A DNA stretch of 64,000 nt from Neisseria weaveri (lineage in GTDB: Bacteria; Pseudomonadota; Gammaproteobacteria; Burkholderiales; Neisseriaceae), in NCBI RefSeq assembly GCF_900638685.1, contig NZ_LR134533.1, forward strand, positions 1,550,001-1,614,000, written 5' to 3'. Within the stretch, counting starts at the first letter, position 1. Each line of letters begins with the position of its first letter. Below are positions 1-8,793 of this stretch, piece after piece. Position numbers and translations under genes: made by a program. The notes under the pieces were generated by a model that saw nothing but the letters and a program-made list of their open reading frames with translations, did not search any database and was not told the origin of the DNA.

Positions 1-499
1 GCATATCGCGTTTGCGCTGTATGGCCTGTTTGTGGATGGATGCGGTATTGAAGCTGCGGCTGCCGACTGTTGGTGCGGCATAGCCGGCATCGAAGAATGA
101 TGATTCGGTTTCACCGTTGTTGTGGGTGAAATCCGGCAGCGGATGACCGTTTTCGTCCAATCCGAAATCGGCCGGTGTCCTCATCTCGGGTACGCGTTCC
201 CAAGCCGGAACTTTGAGGCCGTCTGAAATTTCATTCAGATGGCTTTGGGTTTCCGCGCCGATATGGTTGATTTCGTTTTTCAGGCTGCCTGCCGCCGATT
301 CAAACTCCTGCTTGGCTTGCCGCAATTCGTCCATTTGGATTTGGGCGTTGAGTTCTTGTTTGATGCCGCTGATCAGGTTTTGGGCGCGCCCTAAAAGGCT
401 GCCTGCCATGCGTGCGGCTTTGGGCAGCCTTTCCGGGCCGAGTACGACCAGGGCGATGGCGCCGATGAGCAGAAGTTCGCTGAAGCCGAAGTCAAACAT
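1..499 (-). CDS. tatB: Sec-independent protein translocase subunit TatB (3' end outside window)
   Basis: The frame opens at the ATG at 499 and stays open to the window edge (166 codons seen), so the C-terminus is missing. TatB works with TatC to bind twin-arginine signal peptides in the inner membrane. Seen: a short N-terminal membrane helix (about residues 8-20) with Glu8, the GPE hinge at 21-23, then a basic amphipathic helix, a glutamine-rich coiled-coil-like stretch (about 40-75) and an acidic, proline-containing tail. It starts three bases after the tatA stop, so the two are one transcript; tatC is expected just beyond base 1. Confidence 0.93.
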   Translation of the reverse strand, partial: MFDFGFSELLLIGAIALVVLGPERLPKAARMAGSLLGRAQNLISGIKQELNAQIQMDELRQAKQEFESAAGSLKNEINHIGAETQSHLNEISDGLKVPAWERVPEMRTPADFGLDENGHPLPDFTHNNGETESSFFDAGYAAPTVGSRSFNTASIHKQAIQRKRDM

Positions 500-502
500 G
501 GG

Positions 503-703
503 TTAAACCGTTTTGTCTTCGTCTTTTTTGTGTTCGATGATTTCATCTTTCTTGCCGGCTTCGCTGCCTTCGTTCAGGCCTTGCTTGAAGTCGTGCACGG
601 CACCTCCTAAGTCTTTGCCTACGTTACGCAGTTTTTTTGTGCCGAAAACGAGTACGACGATAACCAGTACGATAATCCAGTGCCAAATTGAGAAGCTGCC
701 CAT
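503..703 (-). CDS. tatA: Sec-independent protein translocase subunit TatA
   Basis: A 66-residue protein with one membrane helix (about residues 8-20), a Phe-Gly hinge at 20-21 and an amphipathic helix ([11 protein letters not shown]), then a charged Lys/Glu/Asp tail. This is the TatA/E layout, the pore-forming partner that oligomerises when TatBC has bound a folded substrate. It lies directly upstream of tatB, and hinT lies upstream of it on the same strand with 48 bases between, so hinT-tatA-tatB is probably co-transcribed. Confidence 0.95.
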   Translation of the reverse strand: MGSFSIWHWIIVLVIVVLVFGTKKLRNVGKDLGGAVHDFKQGLNEGSEAGKKDEIIEHKKDEDKTV

Positions 704-751
704 GGTTGAGATGTCCTTTCGGTGATTGAGTAAACCGTTTGTGCGGCGTAT

Positions 752-1075
752 TTATGCGGGACGGCCTAAGATGTGGATGTGCAGGTGGAATACTTCCTGA
801 CCGCCGCCCTTGCCTGTGTTGATTTGTGTTTTGAAGCCGTTGGCCAAGCCGTTGTCTGCGGCGATTTGCGGAACTTTCATCATCATTTTGCCCAATAAGG
901 CTTCGTGTTCGGGTTTGGCGTGTGCCAGTGAATCGAAGTGGGTTTTGGGAATCAGCAGTAGGTGTACGGGTGCCGACGGGTTGATGTCTTTGAAACATAC
1001 CATATCGTCATCTTCGTAAACGATACTTGCCGGGATGTCTTTGGAAACGATTTTGCAGAAGATGCAGTCGGTCAT
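752..1075 (-). CDS. hinT: HIT-family purine nucleoside phosphoramidase HinT
   Basis: A 107-residue protein. The histidine triad is at the C-terminus (HLHIH, His97/His99/His101), His99 being the expected nucleophile; the N-terminus has the typical CIFCKI start with two Cys. HinT enzymes hydrolyse AMP-lysine-type phosphoramidates in the cytoplasm. Length is close to the family's usual 110-120. It follows a DUS hairpin terminator that ends dsbC and precedes tatA on the same strand. Confidence 0.94.
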   Translation of the reverse strand: MTDCIFCKIVSKDIPASIVYEDDDMVCFKDINPSAPVHLLLIPKTHFDSLAHAKPEHEALLGKMMMKVPQIAADNGLANGFKTQINTGKGGGQEVFHLHIHILGRPA

Positions 1076-1110
1076 GATAAGCTCCGGAAAAGGTGGTTTC
1101 GTTCGGCTGT

Positions 1111-1152
1111 ATTTTCAGACGGCCTTCCGGTGGCGGAGGCCGTCTGAAAAAT
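1111..1152 (-). terminator. Inverted DUS pair, terminator of dsbC
   Basis: Two facing copies of the uptake sequence form a stem (TTTCAGACGGCC against GGCCGTCTGAAA) with a loop of about 13 bases, flanked by A and T runs. It lies between the dsbC stop and the hinT start on the same strand. Confidence 0.75.
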
Positions 1153-1176
1153 AACGGCTTTTGTTTTCTTATAAGG

Positions 1177-1938
1177 TTATTGGTTTTTTTCGATGGTTTG
1201 TTTCAGCTGCGGCAGCGGGCTGTATCCGCCTTGGGTTCTGCCGTTGGGGAAGACTAAAGTCGGCGTGCCGTGGAAGCCCAGCTGCTCGCCCAAAGAAACG
1301 GTTTCTTCAACCGGATGGTCGCATTCGCCGGTTTGCTTCGGCATCTTGCCTTTGCGCATCCATTCGATCCAGGCGGTGGTGCGGTCGGGTTGGCACCAGA
1401 TTTGTACGGCTTTGCGCAGGCCGTCCGGATGCAGGCTGGCAATCGGCATCATGAAGCTGTAAATGGTGATGTCGGTCATTTTGGCAAATTCACCCTCCAG
1501 ACGTTTGCAGTAAGGGCAGTCGGGGTCGGAGAATACGGCGACTTTGAGCTTGCCGTTGCCGCGTACTTCTTTGATGGCTTTGTCTAAAGGCAGGCTGGAG
1601 AAATCGATGCGGTTGAGTTCGGCAACGCGTTTGTCGGTCAGGCTTTCGCGGCTTTGGATGTGAATCAGGTCGCCAACCAGCATGTGTTCTGCTTTGGCAT
1701 CGACATAAACGATTTGGTTGCCGCTGACGGTTACTTCATACAGGCCGTTAATCGGGCTATTGTGTACGCTTAATACTTTCAAATTTTGCTCAGCATAGAC
1801 TTTTTCCAGCTTGGCTGTCAGTTCGGTTGAAGTGTTACTGTCGGTAGGGGTGTGTTGTGCGGCGGAACTGGGTTGGCTGCATGCGATTAACGGAGTCAGC
1901 GCTAAAAACAGTAAGGTGTTGAGAAATTTGATTTTCAT
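1177..1938 (-). CDS. dsbC: Thiol:disulfide interchange protein DsbC, predicted lipoprotein
   Basis: A 253-residue disulfide isomerase. Seen: a signal peptide ending in a lipobox (LIAC, Cys20), a N-terminal dimerisation region (about 40-115), and a thioredoxin fold with active site CPYC at 141-144 and the cis-proline GTPTL near 228. DsbC reshuffles wrong disulfides in the periplasm and is kept reduced by DsbD, whose gene is at 48675-50462. The lipobox implies membrane anchoring, unlike soluble E. coli DsbC; that is inferred from the motif only. It is followed by a DUS hairpin, so it is likely a single-gene transcript. Confidence 0.93.
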   Translation of the reverse strand: MKIKFLNTLLFLALTPLIACSQPSSAAQHTPTDSNTSTELTAKLEKVYAEQNLKVLSVHNSPINGLYEVTVSGNQIVYVDAKAEHMLVGDLIHIQSRESLTDKRVAELNRIDFSSLPLDKAIKEVRGNGKLKVAVFSDPDCPYCKRLEGEFAKMTDITIYSFMMPIASLHPDGLRKAVQIWCQPDRTTAWIEWMRKGKMPKQTGECDHPVEETVSLGEQLGFHGTPTLVFPNGRTQGGYSPLPQLKQTIEKNQ

Positions 1939-2216
1939 GATTTTATATTAATATATTAAATGGTTATGTGAAAACAGGTGCAAACGGATTGTATCAAATA
2001 TCTTTCGGTTTGCGGTAAATTCGGATGTGGCCGGATATTTTCAGACGGCCTTGGAGTTGAATAAAAGTAGAACAGTTCGGGCTGCTTGGTGTAAAGTTCG
2101 GCATAAGGCAGGGTTTGGTGCGTGTGCGGTTTGCTGAAACTGTGTGGCAGCTTGCCGGACTGCATTGCCGTATTGTGTCCCACCGCTTGTTTGCCCTATG
2201 TTTACGGAGCATGATG

Positions 2217-3008
2217 ATGACGCCTATTTTAGCTTTTGATATCGAGACGGTTCCCGATGTAAAAGGAATCCGCGTATTGTTTGATTTGCCGGATACGGTG
2301 TCGGATGCGGAAGTGGTGGCGTTTGCGCAGCAGAAGCGGCGCGCGCAGACGGGCAGTGATTTTATGCAGCACCATCTGCATCAGGTGGTGGCGGTTTCCT
2401 GCTGCATGCGTTGGGGAGCGGATAAAATCCACGTCGGTACCATTGGTGAGCAAGGCGATTCGGAAGAAACGGTGATTGCCAAGTTTTTTGATTTGATTGA
2501 GAAACACACGCCTCAGCTGGTCAGCTGGAACGGCGGCGGATTCGACTTGCCGGTTTTGCATTACCGTTCGCTGATTTACGGAATTTCTGCGGCGCGTTAT
2601 TGGGATATGGGCGAAGGGGACTTCGGCGACAGCCGTGATTTCAAGTGGAATAACTACATCAGCCGCTATCATGCGCGGCATTGTGATTTGATGGATTTGC
2701 TGGCACTGTATCAGCCGCGCGCCAATGTGCCGTTGGACGATATGGCCAAGTTGTGCGGTTTTCCCGGAAAATTGGGTATGGACGGCAGTCAGGTGTGGGA
2801 AGCCTATCATGCAGGCCGTCTGAAAGAAATACGGGATTATTGCGAAACAGATGCGGTAAATACCTATTTGATGTATCTGCGTTTCCGTTTGATGAGCGGT
2901 GCTTTGGATGCGGATGAATACGAGCAGGAAATCAGACGGGTGAAAACTTATCTGAAAACTTTTGAAACTGCGGTACATTGGCAGGAATTTCTTGCGGCTT
3001 GGAAATGA
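2217..3008 (+). CDS. Predicted 3'-5' exonuclease (PolB exonuclease-domain-like, DEDDy)
   Basis: About 263 residues. Three exonuclease motifs are visible: FDIET near the start (ExoI, two acidic metal ligands), a middle segment SWNGGGFDLPVL (ExoII, Asp) and YCETDAVNTY (ExoIII, Tyr-x3-Asp). This is the family of stand-alone proteins resembling the proofreading domain of DNA polymerase B; the cellular substrate is not known. Three ATG codons stand in a row at 2211, 2214 and 2217. GGAG at 2206-2209 is spaced best for 2217, so that start is used; the frame is open further upstream but without a ribosome site. tyrA follows after 42 bases. Confidence 0.8.
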   Translation: MTPILAFDIETVPDVKGIRVLFDLPDTVSDAEVVAFAQQKRRAQTGSDFMQHHLHQVVAVSCCMRWGADKIHVGTIGEQGDSEETVIAKFFDLIEKHTPQLVSWNGGGFDLPVLHYRSLIYGISAARYWDMGEGDFGDSRDFKWNNYISRYHARHCDLMDLLALYQPRANVPLDDMAKLCGFPGKLGMDGSQVWEAYHAGRLKEIRDYCETDAVNTYLMYLRFRLMSGALDADEYEQEIRRVKTYLKTFETAVHWQEFLAAWK

Positions 3009-3050
3009 TAAAGCCGTCTTCGGGTGTTGTCGGTTGAGAATTGAGTGTGT

Positions 3051-3929
3051 ATGAATGGTGTTCCGTTGAATCAGATTACCCTTATCGGCGTCGGGCTGAT
3101 CGGCGGCTCTTTTGTCTTGGATTTGAAGCGTAGGGGAAAGGTGCGCCGTGTGGTCGGCGTGGATTTGAACCGGGATAACCTCGACCGCGCTTTGGAACGT
3201 CGTGTGATTGACGAAGCGTTTGACCGTATTTGCCGCGAAAGTGTCGCCGGAGCGGATTTGGTTTTGATTGCTACGCCGGTATCTACTTTGCCTGCAATTT
3301 GCACGGCGTTGTCGGGAATTTTGGATAAAGAAACGTGGGTGTCGGATGTCGGCAGTACGAAGCAGTCTGCGATTGCCGCTTTTCAGGTATACCTGCCTGC
3401 ACATTTTTCCCGTTGTGTGGCGGCACATCCGATTGCCGGTTCGGACAGAAGCGGTGCGTTGGCGGCTCAGTTCGGTTTGTATGAAGGTAAGAAACTGGTG
3501 ATTTGTCCGCACGGTGCCGAATGTTCAGACGGCCTCAAGCTGATCGAATCCTTATGGCAGGCAGTCGGTGCCGATATTTTTTATATGTCCGCACAAGAGC
3601 ATGATGCCGTCTTTGCAGCGGTATCGCATATGCCGCATTTGTTGGCTTATGCTTATGTCCATCAGATTGCCGATCATGAGGACGGGCAGAAGTATTTGGC
3701 GTTTGCCGCTTCGGGCTTTCGGGATTTCAGCCGTATAGCTTCGAGCCATCCGGATATTTGGACGGACATCTGTATGGCAAACAAACACAGTCTTTTACAA
3801 TTGATAGAAGGGCAGCAGGCGCAGCTGCAAAATTTGAAAACCATGTTGGAAAACGGCGACGGCAAGGCAATGCACCGTTATTTTTTCAAAGCCAAGCAAA
3901 CGCGTGATGATTGGTTGGATCAGGTTTAA
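3051..3929 (+). CDS. tyrA: Prephenate dehydrogenase (monofunctional TyrA)
   Basis: 292 residues. An N-terminal Rossmann motif GVGLIGGS binds NAD(P); the central part has the DVGSTKQ and AHPIAGSDRSG motifs typical of TyrA, with a catalytic-region His in AAHPIAG, and a helical C-terminal dimerisation domain (SHMPHLLAYA, ASGFRDFSRIASS). It oxidatively decarboxylates prephenate to 4-hydroxyphenylpyruvate in tyrosine synthesis. There is no chorismate mutase or ACT domain attached. A GTG six bases upstream (3045) is in frame; the ATG at 3051 is chosen for better spacing to the GAG at 3043-3045. Confidence 0.93.
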   Translation: MNGVPLNQITLIGVGLIGGSFVLDLKRRGKVRRVVGVDLNRDNLDRALERRVIDEAFDRICRESVAGADLVLIATPVSTLPAICTALSGILDKETWVSDVGSTKQSAIAAFQVYLPAHFSRCVAAHPIAGSDRSGALAAQFGLYEGKKLVICPHGAECSDGLKLIESLWQAVGADIFYMSAQEHDAVFAAVSHMPHLLAYAYVHQIADHEDGQKYLAFAASGFRDFSRIASSHPDIWTDICMANKHSLLQLIEGQQAQLQNLKTMLENGDGKAMHRYFFKAKQTRDDWLDQV

Positions 3930-4023
3930 ACAAACCGTAATTAAATAAACATAAACACATTTTTGGGAAAATGCTGTTCAGGCGCGGCTGTCAATCGGCT
4001 GCGTTTCCGGCAATGAAAGTTGT

Positions 4024-4530
4024 ATGAGAAGTTTTATTGTTTTAACGCTATTTTTGGGGTTGGCGGCTTGTGTTTCGCAAAAGCCGGTTGTATTTAAGAA
4101 TGTTAAGGGGATGGATAAGCGTCCGGCCCGTTTAAAGCCGCCAAAGGCGGTAACGGTTCAGCCGAAAACGGTTCGTCCCGTCAGGAGTGTGGGCACGAAA
4201 GCGTTTTCGGTGGTGTACAAACAGCCGGTTTATCGGGCGAAATACCCTTTGCGTTGGGAAACGGTTAAATCGCCGAATTCCGGCAGGTTGCCCGATTGGC
4301 AGAGCCTGAGCCGGATGAAACCGGGTTTGTCGATGCCGGAAGTGCGCAATATATTGGGTTCGCCGCGGACGCAAAGCCATACTTCGCTGTCGGAATGGAA
4401 TTATCTTTACCGCTATATGTTTGGCGGTACCATGCAGCAATGCCAGTATAAGGTGGTGTTTGATAAGCGGTCGGGTAGGGTGGACGGGCTGTTTTGGGAG
4501 CCGGTCGGTAATGCGCACTGCAAGCATTGA
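4024..4530 (+). CDS. BamE/SmpA-domain outer-membrane lipoprotein, function unknown
   Basis: 168 residues. Seen: a signal peptide with lipobox LAAC (Cys16), a basic Lys/Pro/Val-rich linker (about 27-75), then a C-terminal domain (about 90-165) with the BamE-type pattern: LSRMKPGLSMPEVRNILGSP, a WNYLY strand and a VVFD strand. BamE proper is a small lipoprotein of the BAM complex; this protein has a longer, strongly basic N-terminal region, so it is probably a BamE-fold relative and not the core BamE. It stands alone and ends in a DUS hairpin. Confidence 0.75.
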   Translation: MRSFIVLTLFLGLAACVSQKPVVFKNVKGMDKRPARLKPPKAVTVQPKTVRPVRSVGTKAFSVVYKQPVYRAKYPLRWETVKSPNSGRLPDWQSLSRMKPGLSMPEVRNILGSPRTQSHTSLSEWNYLYRYMFGGTMQQCQYKVVFDKRSGRVDGLFWEPVGNAHCKH

Positions 4531-4544
4531 ATGAATGATGTTGA

Positions 4545-4575
4545 AAAGGCCGTCTGAAAATTTCAGACGGCCTTT
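4545..4575 (+). terminator. Inverted DUS pair, terminator
   Basis: A near-perfect hairpin of two facing DUS copies (AAAGGCCGTCTGAAA / TTTCAGACGGCCTTT) lies 15 bases after the BamE-domain gene. The T-rich 3' side fits Rho-independent termination. Confidence 0.8.
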
Positions 4576-4675
4576 GTTTTGGATTTGTTTTAATCCGTTG
4601 GCAATCAGCTTTGCTTTCGGTAAATCCTGATTTTCTGTATTAACCGATAGTCGGTGAATCGGATGCTGTCGGCGT

Positions 4676-5095
4676 TTAAACCAATTTGGCGGCGAAATTG
4701 CTTAAATCCAAGCCGGTTTTTTCTTTGACTTCCGCGATGATCTCATCGGCGCCGCGCCCTTGTTTGGCTTGGCTGATGGCCCATAATATAGAGCTGCGCG
4801 TGCCGGTTCGGCAATAGGCCAAGACAGGGCCGGGGGATTGTTCCAGTAAAGCCGAAAAAGCGGCACTGTCATCTGCAGTGATATTGGGGGCGACAACGGG
4901 CAAGTGATGGAAGTCGGGAATGCCGGCTTCTGCTAATTTGGCTTGGATGGCTTGTGCGACAGGTTGGGTTTCTTCCTCACCGTCCGGACGGTTGCAGATA
5001 ACGGTAGTGATGCCGGCTTTGGCGGCTTCTTGAATGGTTTCGTCGCTGATTTGGGAGGAAATATACAGTTTTTCGCTTAATCGGCAGAGAGACAT
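4676..5095 (-). CDS. DUF442 / TIGR01244-family phosphatase- or sulfurtransferase-like protein
   Basis: 139 residues. The fold resembles dual-specificity phosphatases, with the P-loop CRTGTRS at 95-101 (Cys95 the likely nucleophile, Arg100 binding the oxyanion). The N-terminal part (LSEKLYISSQI and TVICNRPDGEE) matches the family often fused to beta-lactamase-like hydrolases in sulfide metabolism (Blh). Here it is a stand-alone domain. The true substrate is not known. It runs convergent to the BamE-domain gene. Confidence 0.8.
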   Translation of the reverse strand: MSLCRLSEKLYISSQISDETIQEAAKAGITTVICNRPDGEEETQPVAQAIQAKLAEAGIPDFHHLPVVAPNITADDSAAFSALLEQSPGPVLAYCRTGTRSSILWAISQAKQGRGADEIIAEVKEKTGLDLSNFAAKLV

Positions 5096-5238
5096 GGGGG
5101 TTTCCTTTTCTGTGATTGAAAAATGGTTGCAAAATATTGTAGTAATGTAATCTTGCTTGGATTTGAGAGCAAGGTGTTCCGTTTGCCGTAAGCAGATTTT
5201 ATTGTTGCTTACGGCTTTATTATGGGAAATGCGGTTAT

Positions 5239-7014
5239 TTAGGCCGTCTGAATATTTCGGTTAAACAGCCAGTCGGCCAATTTATCCGGGTTTTCGGTTT
5301 GCAGCAGTGCGGTATCGGCTTCTGCTGCTTGTATGGTCAGTTCTGTTTCATGCAGCACGCCGTCGCGGAAGAAATGTATGTGAACGGTGTCGCCGATATT
5401 GAGTTTCGACCATTGTGCGGTAAAGTCGGTGCAGGCAAAACGGTTGAGGGCGATGATTTTGTCGTTGGTACACAACCCTGCCCGCTCTGCGCTGCCGTCA
5501 TGAAAAACGTGGCTAAGCGTGATGCCGTCTGAATTTTGTTTGAATCTTGCGCCGAAATCTCCGGCAGAGTTTTGCGGTTCAATCCGGCAAACGTATGCAC
5601 CGCCGTGGCTGCGCGTCAGGGCGTGCCATTGTAAATCGATACCTGCGTAAGAGAGACATTGGGTCAGCGGCAGATCATGGGTTGAATATAAGGCCGTCTG
5701 AAAAAATTCATTTAAATCCAAGCCGGTGATTTCTTGGCAGCGTTGTTGCCATTGTTTTTCCGGAATGCCTTTACGGGTTGCCTGCCAGTCGCGGTAGTGT
5801 TGTTGCATAACCGTGTCTAAACTGAATAAACCATTGCTTTTTTCACGAATAATCAAGTCTAGGCATAAAGCGGCCAGCGCGCCTTTTTGATAGTAGCTGA
5901 CAATGCTGTTGGGACTGTTTTCATTTTGTTTGTAGTATTTGTTCCAAGCGGTGAAGCTGGATTCTGCCAACGTCTGTTTCAGACGGCCTTTGCCCTGCTG
6001 TACCCGGGTCAGGTTTTTGGCTAAGAGATTTAAATAGGTTTCGGGAGTAATGACGCCGCTGCGCACCAGGAATAAATCGTCGTAATAGGAAGTGATGCCT
6101 TCAAAAGCCCATAATTGTTCGGTGTAGCACTCTTGATCAAGGTCGTAAGGGGCGAATGCTTCCGGTTTGACGGATTTCACATTCCAAGCGTGGAAATACT
6201 CGTGTGAACACAGGCCGAGAAGTTGGACGTAGTTTTCGTCATTATCCGGAGTGTTGTGCAAAGGCAGGCAATTGCGGTCGGCAAGCAGGGCGGTACTGCT
6301 GATGTGCTCAAGACCGCCGTAGATATTGTCGCCGACGTGCAGGAGAAACAGATATTCTTCGAACGGCGCCGGTTCGGGAAACATTGCCAATTCTGCTTGG
6401 CAGATCTTTCGGATATCGTCGATAAAACGGGTTCTGTCAAAGTCGGCATAATGGCCGCTCAAGGCAATACGGTGCGGAATGTTGTTTGCCGAGAAGTGCA
6501 GGATTTCAATATTGCCGGTTTCAACTGGGTGATCGATCAATTCGGCATAAGAGGCCGTCTGGAAATTATGATGTGTATCGGATCCGATGCGGGGCAGGGT
6601 AGTGGCTACTTTCCAGCCGTGCGGCAGGTTTTGCAGGGAAACCTGGTGCGGAAAGTGTTCAAATCCCGATGCTTTCAGAAACAGGCAGGCACCGTCGAAA
6701 AAACCACGTTCGGTTGTAAGAAATGCGCCGCGTACAGACAAGTCAAAAGCGTAAACAGTGTAGCAAATGCGCCACTCTCCGGCCAAAGGCGGGGTTTTCC
6801 AAGTATTTTTGCTCGTTTGGATTAAGCTCGTTTGACGGTCGTTACACCAAGCGTTGATTTCGATAATGTGCCGTGAAAAATCACGAATCAGATAACTGCC
6901 GGGAACCCAGTTCGGCAAACTGAATTCTAAAGATAAGGCTTTTTCTTGGCGAAGCGTTAAGCAGATTTCCCACTGGTGTTTATTGGGGTTGGGAGAGACG
7001 GTGTAGTAAAGCAT
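5239..7014 (-). CDS. M61-family metallopeptidase with PDZ domain (glycyl aminopeptidase-like)
   Basis: 591 residues without a recognisable signal peptide. N-terminal beta domain (about 1-170, with the WVPGSYLIRDF signature), a thermolysin-like catalytic domain with zinc motif HEYFH at 271-275 preceded by GGLEH (233-237), and a C-terminal PDZ domain (about 480-560). Known members are aminopeptidases that prefer N-terminal Gly or Ala. It is divergent from ccoN, with a shared 319-base intergenic region containing an FNR site. Confidence 0.9.
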   Translation of the reverse strand: MLYYTVSPNPNKHQWEICLTLRQEKALSLEFSLPNWVPGSYLIRDFSRHIIEINAWCNDRQTSLIQTSKNTWKTPPLAGEWRICYTVYAFDLSVRGAFLTTERGFFDGACLFLKASGFEHFPHQVSLQNLPHGWKVATTLPRIGSDTHHNFQTASYAELIDHPVETGNIEILHFSANNIPHRIALSGHYADFDRTRFIDDIRKICQAELAMFPEPAPFEEYLFLLHVGDNIYGGLEHISSTALLADRNCLPLHNTPDNDENYVQLLGLCSHEYFHAWNVKSVKPEAFAPYDLDQECYTEQLWAFEGITSYYDDLFLVRSGVITPETYLNLLAKNLTRVQQGKGRLKQTLAESSFTAWNKYYKQNENSPNSIVSYYQKGALAALCLDLIIREKSNGLFSLDTVMQQHYRDWQATRKGIPEKQWQQRCQEITGLDLNEFFQTALYSTHDLPLTQCLSYAGIDLQWHALTRSHGGAYVCRIEPQNSAGDFGARFKQNSDGITLSHVFHDGSAERAGLCTNDKIIALNRFACTDFTAQWSKLNIGDTVHIHFFRDGVLHETELTIQAAEADTALLQTENPDKLADWLFNRNIQTA

Positions 7015-7058
7015 AGAAAATCCGAATTGTTAAAAAATGTTTAGATAGTCCAAACAGT

Positions 7059-7072
7059 TTGACTTGTATCAA
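7059..7072 (+). promoter_or_regulatory. FNR-type operator upstream of ccoNOQP
   Basis: TTGAC-TTGT-ATCAA differs from the consensus FNR site (TTGAT-N4-ATCAA) at one base, with correct spacing and symmetry. It is the only site of this kind noticed in the 319 bases between the M61 gene and ccoN. cbb3 oxidase operons are induced by FNR at low oxygen in many proteobacteria. If FNR acts at -41.5, transcription would start near 7107, leaving a leader of about 225 bases; TAAGCT at 7095-7100 is a poor but possible -10. The rest of 7015-7333 shows no gene. Confidence 0.7.
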
Positions 7073-7333
7073 TAAGCAAAAAAGTTGCAGCCCTTAAGCT
7101 AGCGAGATACAAAGGTAAATCGTAGTTTTCCTTTGCGAAGTTATGGTTTTACACCGATTTGGCTTGGTATGGCAAAGGTTTTGATTTAAAATGTACCAGT
7201 TAAACTTCCGCTTTGCATGTCTGAAATGACGGCAGCGGTGTTAAATTAAGAAAAATCGGGTGTCTCTTTAGTTTGAATCAGAAAGCTAAAGCAAACCGAT
7301 CAATATTAATTGCCATGTTTTATGGAGACCTTC

Positions 7334-8770
7334 ATGGAAACGCAAACTTATAACTACAAAGTGGTGCGGCAGTTCGCCATCATGACTGTAGTTTGGGGTA
7401 TTGTAGGTATGTTGGTTGGCGTGATTATCGCCGCCCAACTGTTTGCCCCTGCTTTAGACTTAACCGACATCGGCCCGTGGTTTCACTTCGGCCGTCTGCG
7501 TCCGTTACACACCAACGCGGTTATTTTCGCTTTCGGTGGTTGCGGTCTGTTTGCCACATCTTATTATGTTGTTCAGCGTACATGTAATGTGCGTCTGTTC
7601 GGCGGTAATTTCCTTCCGGCATTTACTTTCTGGGGCTGGCAGGCCGTTATCGTTTTGGCTGCAATTACCCTGCCTTTGGGTTATACCCAAGGTAAGGAGT
7701 ATGCGGAATTGGAATGGCCGATCGATATCCTGATTACCTTGGTATGGGTTGCTTATGCCATCGTATTCTTCGGTACCATCGCCACCCGCAAGATCAAACA
7801 TATCTATGTGGCCAACTGGTTCTATGGTGCGTTTATTTTGGCTGTTGCCTTGCTGCACATTGTTAATAACCTGAGCATTCCTGCCGGCTTTATGAAGTCT
7901 TATCCGATTTATTCGGGTGCGATTGATGCGATGGTTCAGTGGTGGTACGGTCATAACGCGGTGGGTTTCTTCTTGACTGCTGCTTTCTTGGGTATGATGT
8001 ATTACTTCGTTCCTAAACAAGCAGGCCGTCCGGTTTACTCATACCGTTTGTCTGTGGTTCACTTCTGGGCATTGATCTTCACTTATATGTGGGCCGGTCC
8101 TCACCACCTGCACTATACCGCTTTGCCTGACTGGACTCAGTCTTTGGGTATGGTTCTGTCGTTAATTCTGTTTGCACCTTCTTGGGGCGGTATGATTAAC
8201 GGTATTATGACTTTGTCAGGAGCGTGGCATAAATTACGTACCGATCCTATTTTGAAATTCCTGGTGGTTTCATTGTCTTTCTACGGTATGTCTACATTCG
8301 AAGGTCCGATGATGTCTATCAAATCGGTTAACGCGTTAAGCCACTATACCGACTGGACCGTGGGTCACGTACACTCGGGTGCTTTGGGTTGGGTAGGTTT
8401 CGTTACCATCGGTGCGATTTATTATCTGATTCCGCGCTTGTTCGGGCAAAAAGAAATGCACAGTGTCAAGTTGGTTGAAGCGCATTTCTGGATTGCTACA
8501 ATCGGTGTGGTTCTTTATATCGCGTCAATGTGGATTTCAGGTGTGATGCAGGGTCTGATGTGGGGCGCTCTGAATGATGACGGTACTTTAACCTACTCTT
8601 TCGTTGAGTCAGTAAAACGCAGTATGCCTTTCTATATGATCCGTTTCGCAGGTGGTGTGCTGTATTTGAGCGGTATGGTAATTATGGCTTATAACGTTTA
8701 CCGTACAGCTGTCGGCGGCAAACCGGTGGATGCTGAAATTCCTGCTGTTTCGCAAACTCAACACCACTAA
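7334..8770 (+). CDS. ccoN: Cytochrome c oxidase, cbb3-type, subunit I (CcoN)
   Basis: 478 residues, a heme-copper oxidase catalytic subunit with about 12 membrane helices, carrying hemes b and b3 and CuB. Conserved His-bearing segments are visible, for example [42 protein letters not shown] and [14 protein letters not shown]. It reduces oxygen with high affinity at the inner membrane. The ATG at 7334 follows GGAG at 7324-7327; an ATG at 7310 in the same frame adds eight residues without a better ribosome site. First gene of ccoNOQP. Codon use is biased towards GGT, CGT and T-ending codons, as expected for high expression. Confidence 0.97.
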   Translation: METQTYNYKVVRQFAIMTVVWGIVGMLVGVIIAAQLFAPALDLTDIGPWFHFGRLRPLHTNAVIFAFGGCGLFATSYYVVQRTCNVRLFGGNFLPAFTFWGWQAVIVLAAITLPLGYTQGKEYAELEWPIDILITLVWVAYAIVFFGTIATRKIKHIYVANWFYGAFILAVALLHIVNNLSIPAGFMKSYPIYSGAIDAMVQWWYGHNAVGFFLTAAFLGMMYYFVPKQAGRPVYSYRLSVVHFWALIFTYMWAGPHHLHYTALPDWTQSLGMVLSLILFAPSWGGMINGIMTLSGAWHKLRTDPILKFLVVSLSFYGMSTFEGPMMSIKSVNALSHYTDWTVGHVHSGALGWVGFVTIGAIYYLIPRLFGQKEMHSVKLVEAHFWIATIGVVLYIASMWISGVMQGLMWGALNDDGTLTYSFVESVKRSMPFYMIRFAGGVLYLSGMVIMAYNVYRTAVGGKPVDAEIPAVSQTQHH

Positions 8771-8793
8771 TATAAGAAAGACAGGCTACCAAA

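Noticed and set aside
2229..3512. A 427-codon open frame on the minus strand opposite the exonuclease and tyrA genes
   Set aside because: It spans two well-supported genes on the other strand, its translation is rich in His, Arg and Gln as antisense frames are, and it has no recognisable motif.
7170..7185. Sigma-54-like promoter (TGGCA and TTGA) upstream of ccoN
   Set aside because: The -12 GC is GA, so the essential GG-N10-GC pattern fails; the FNR site explains regulation better.
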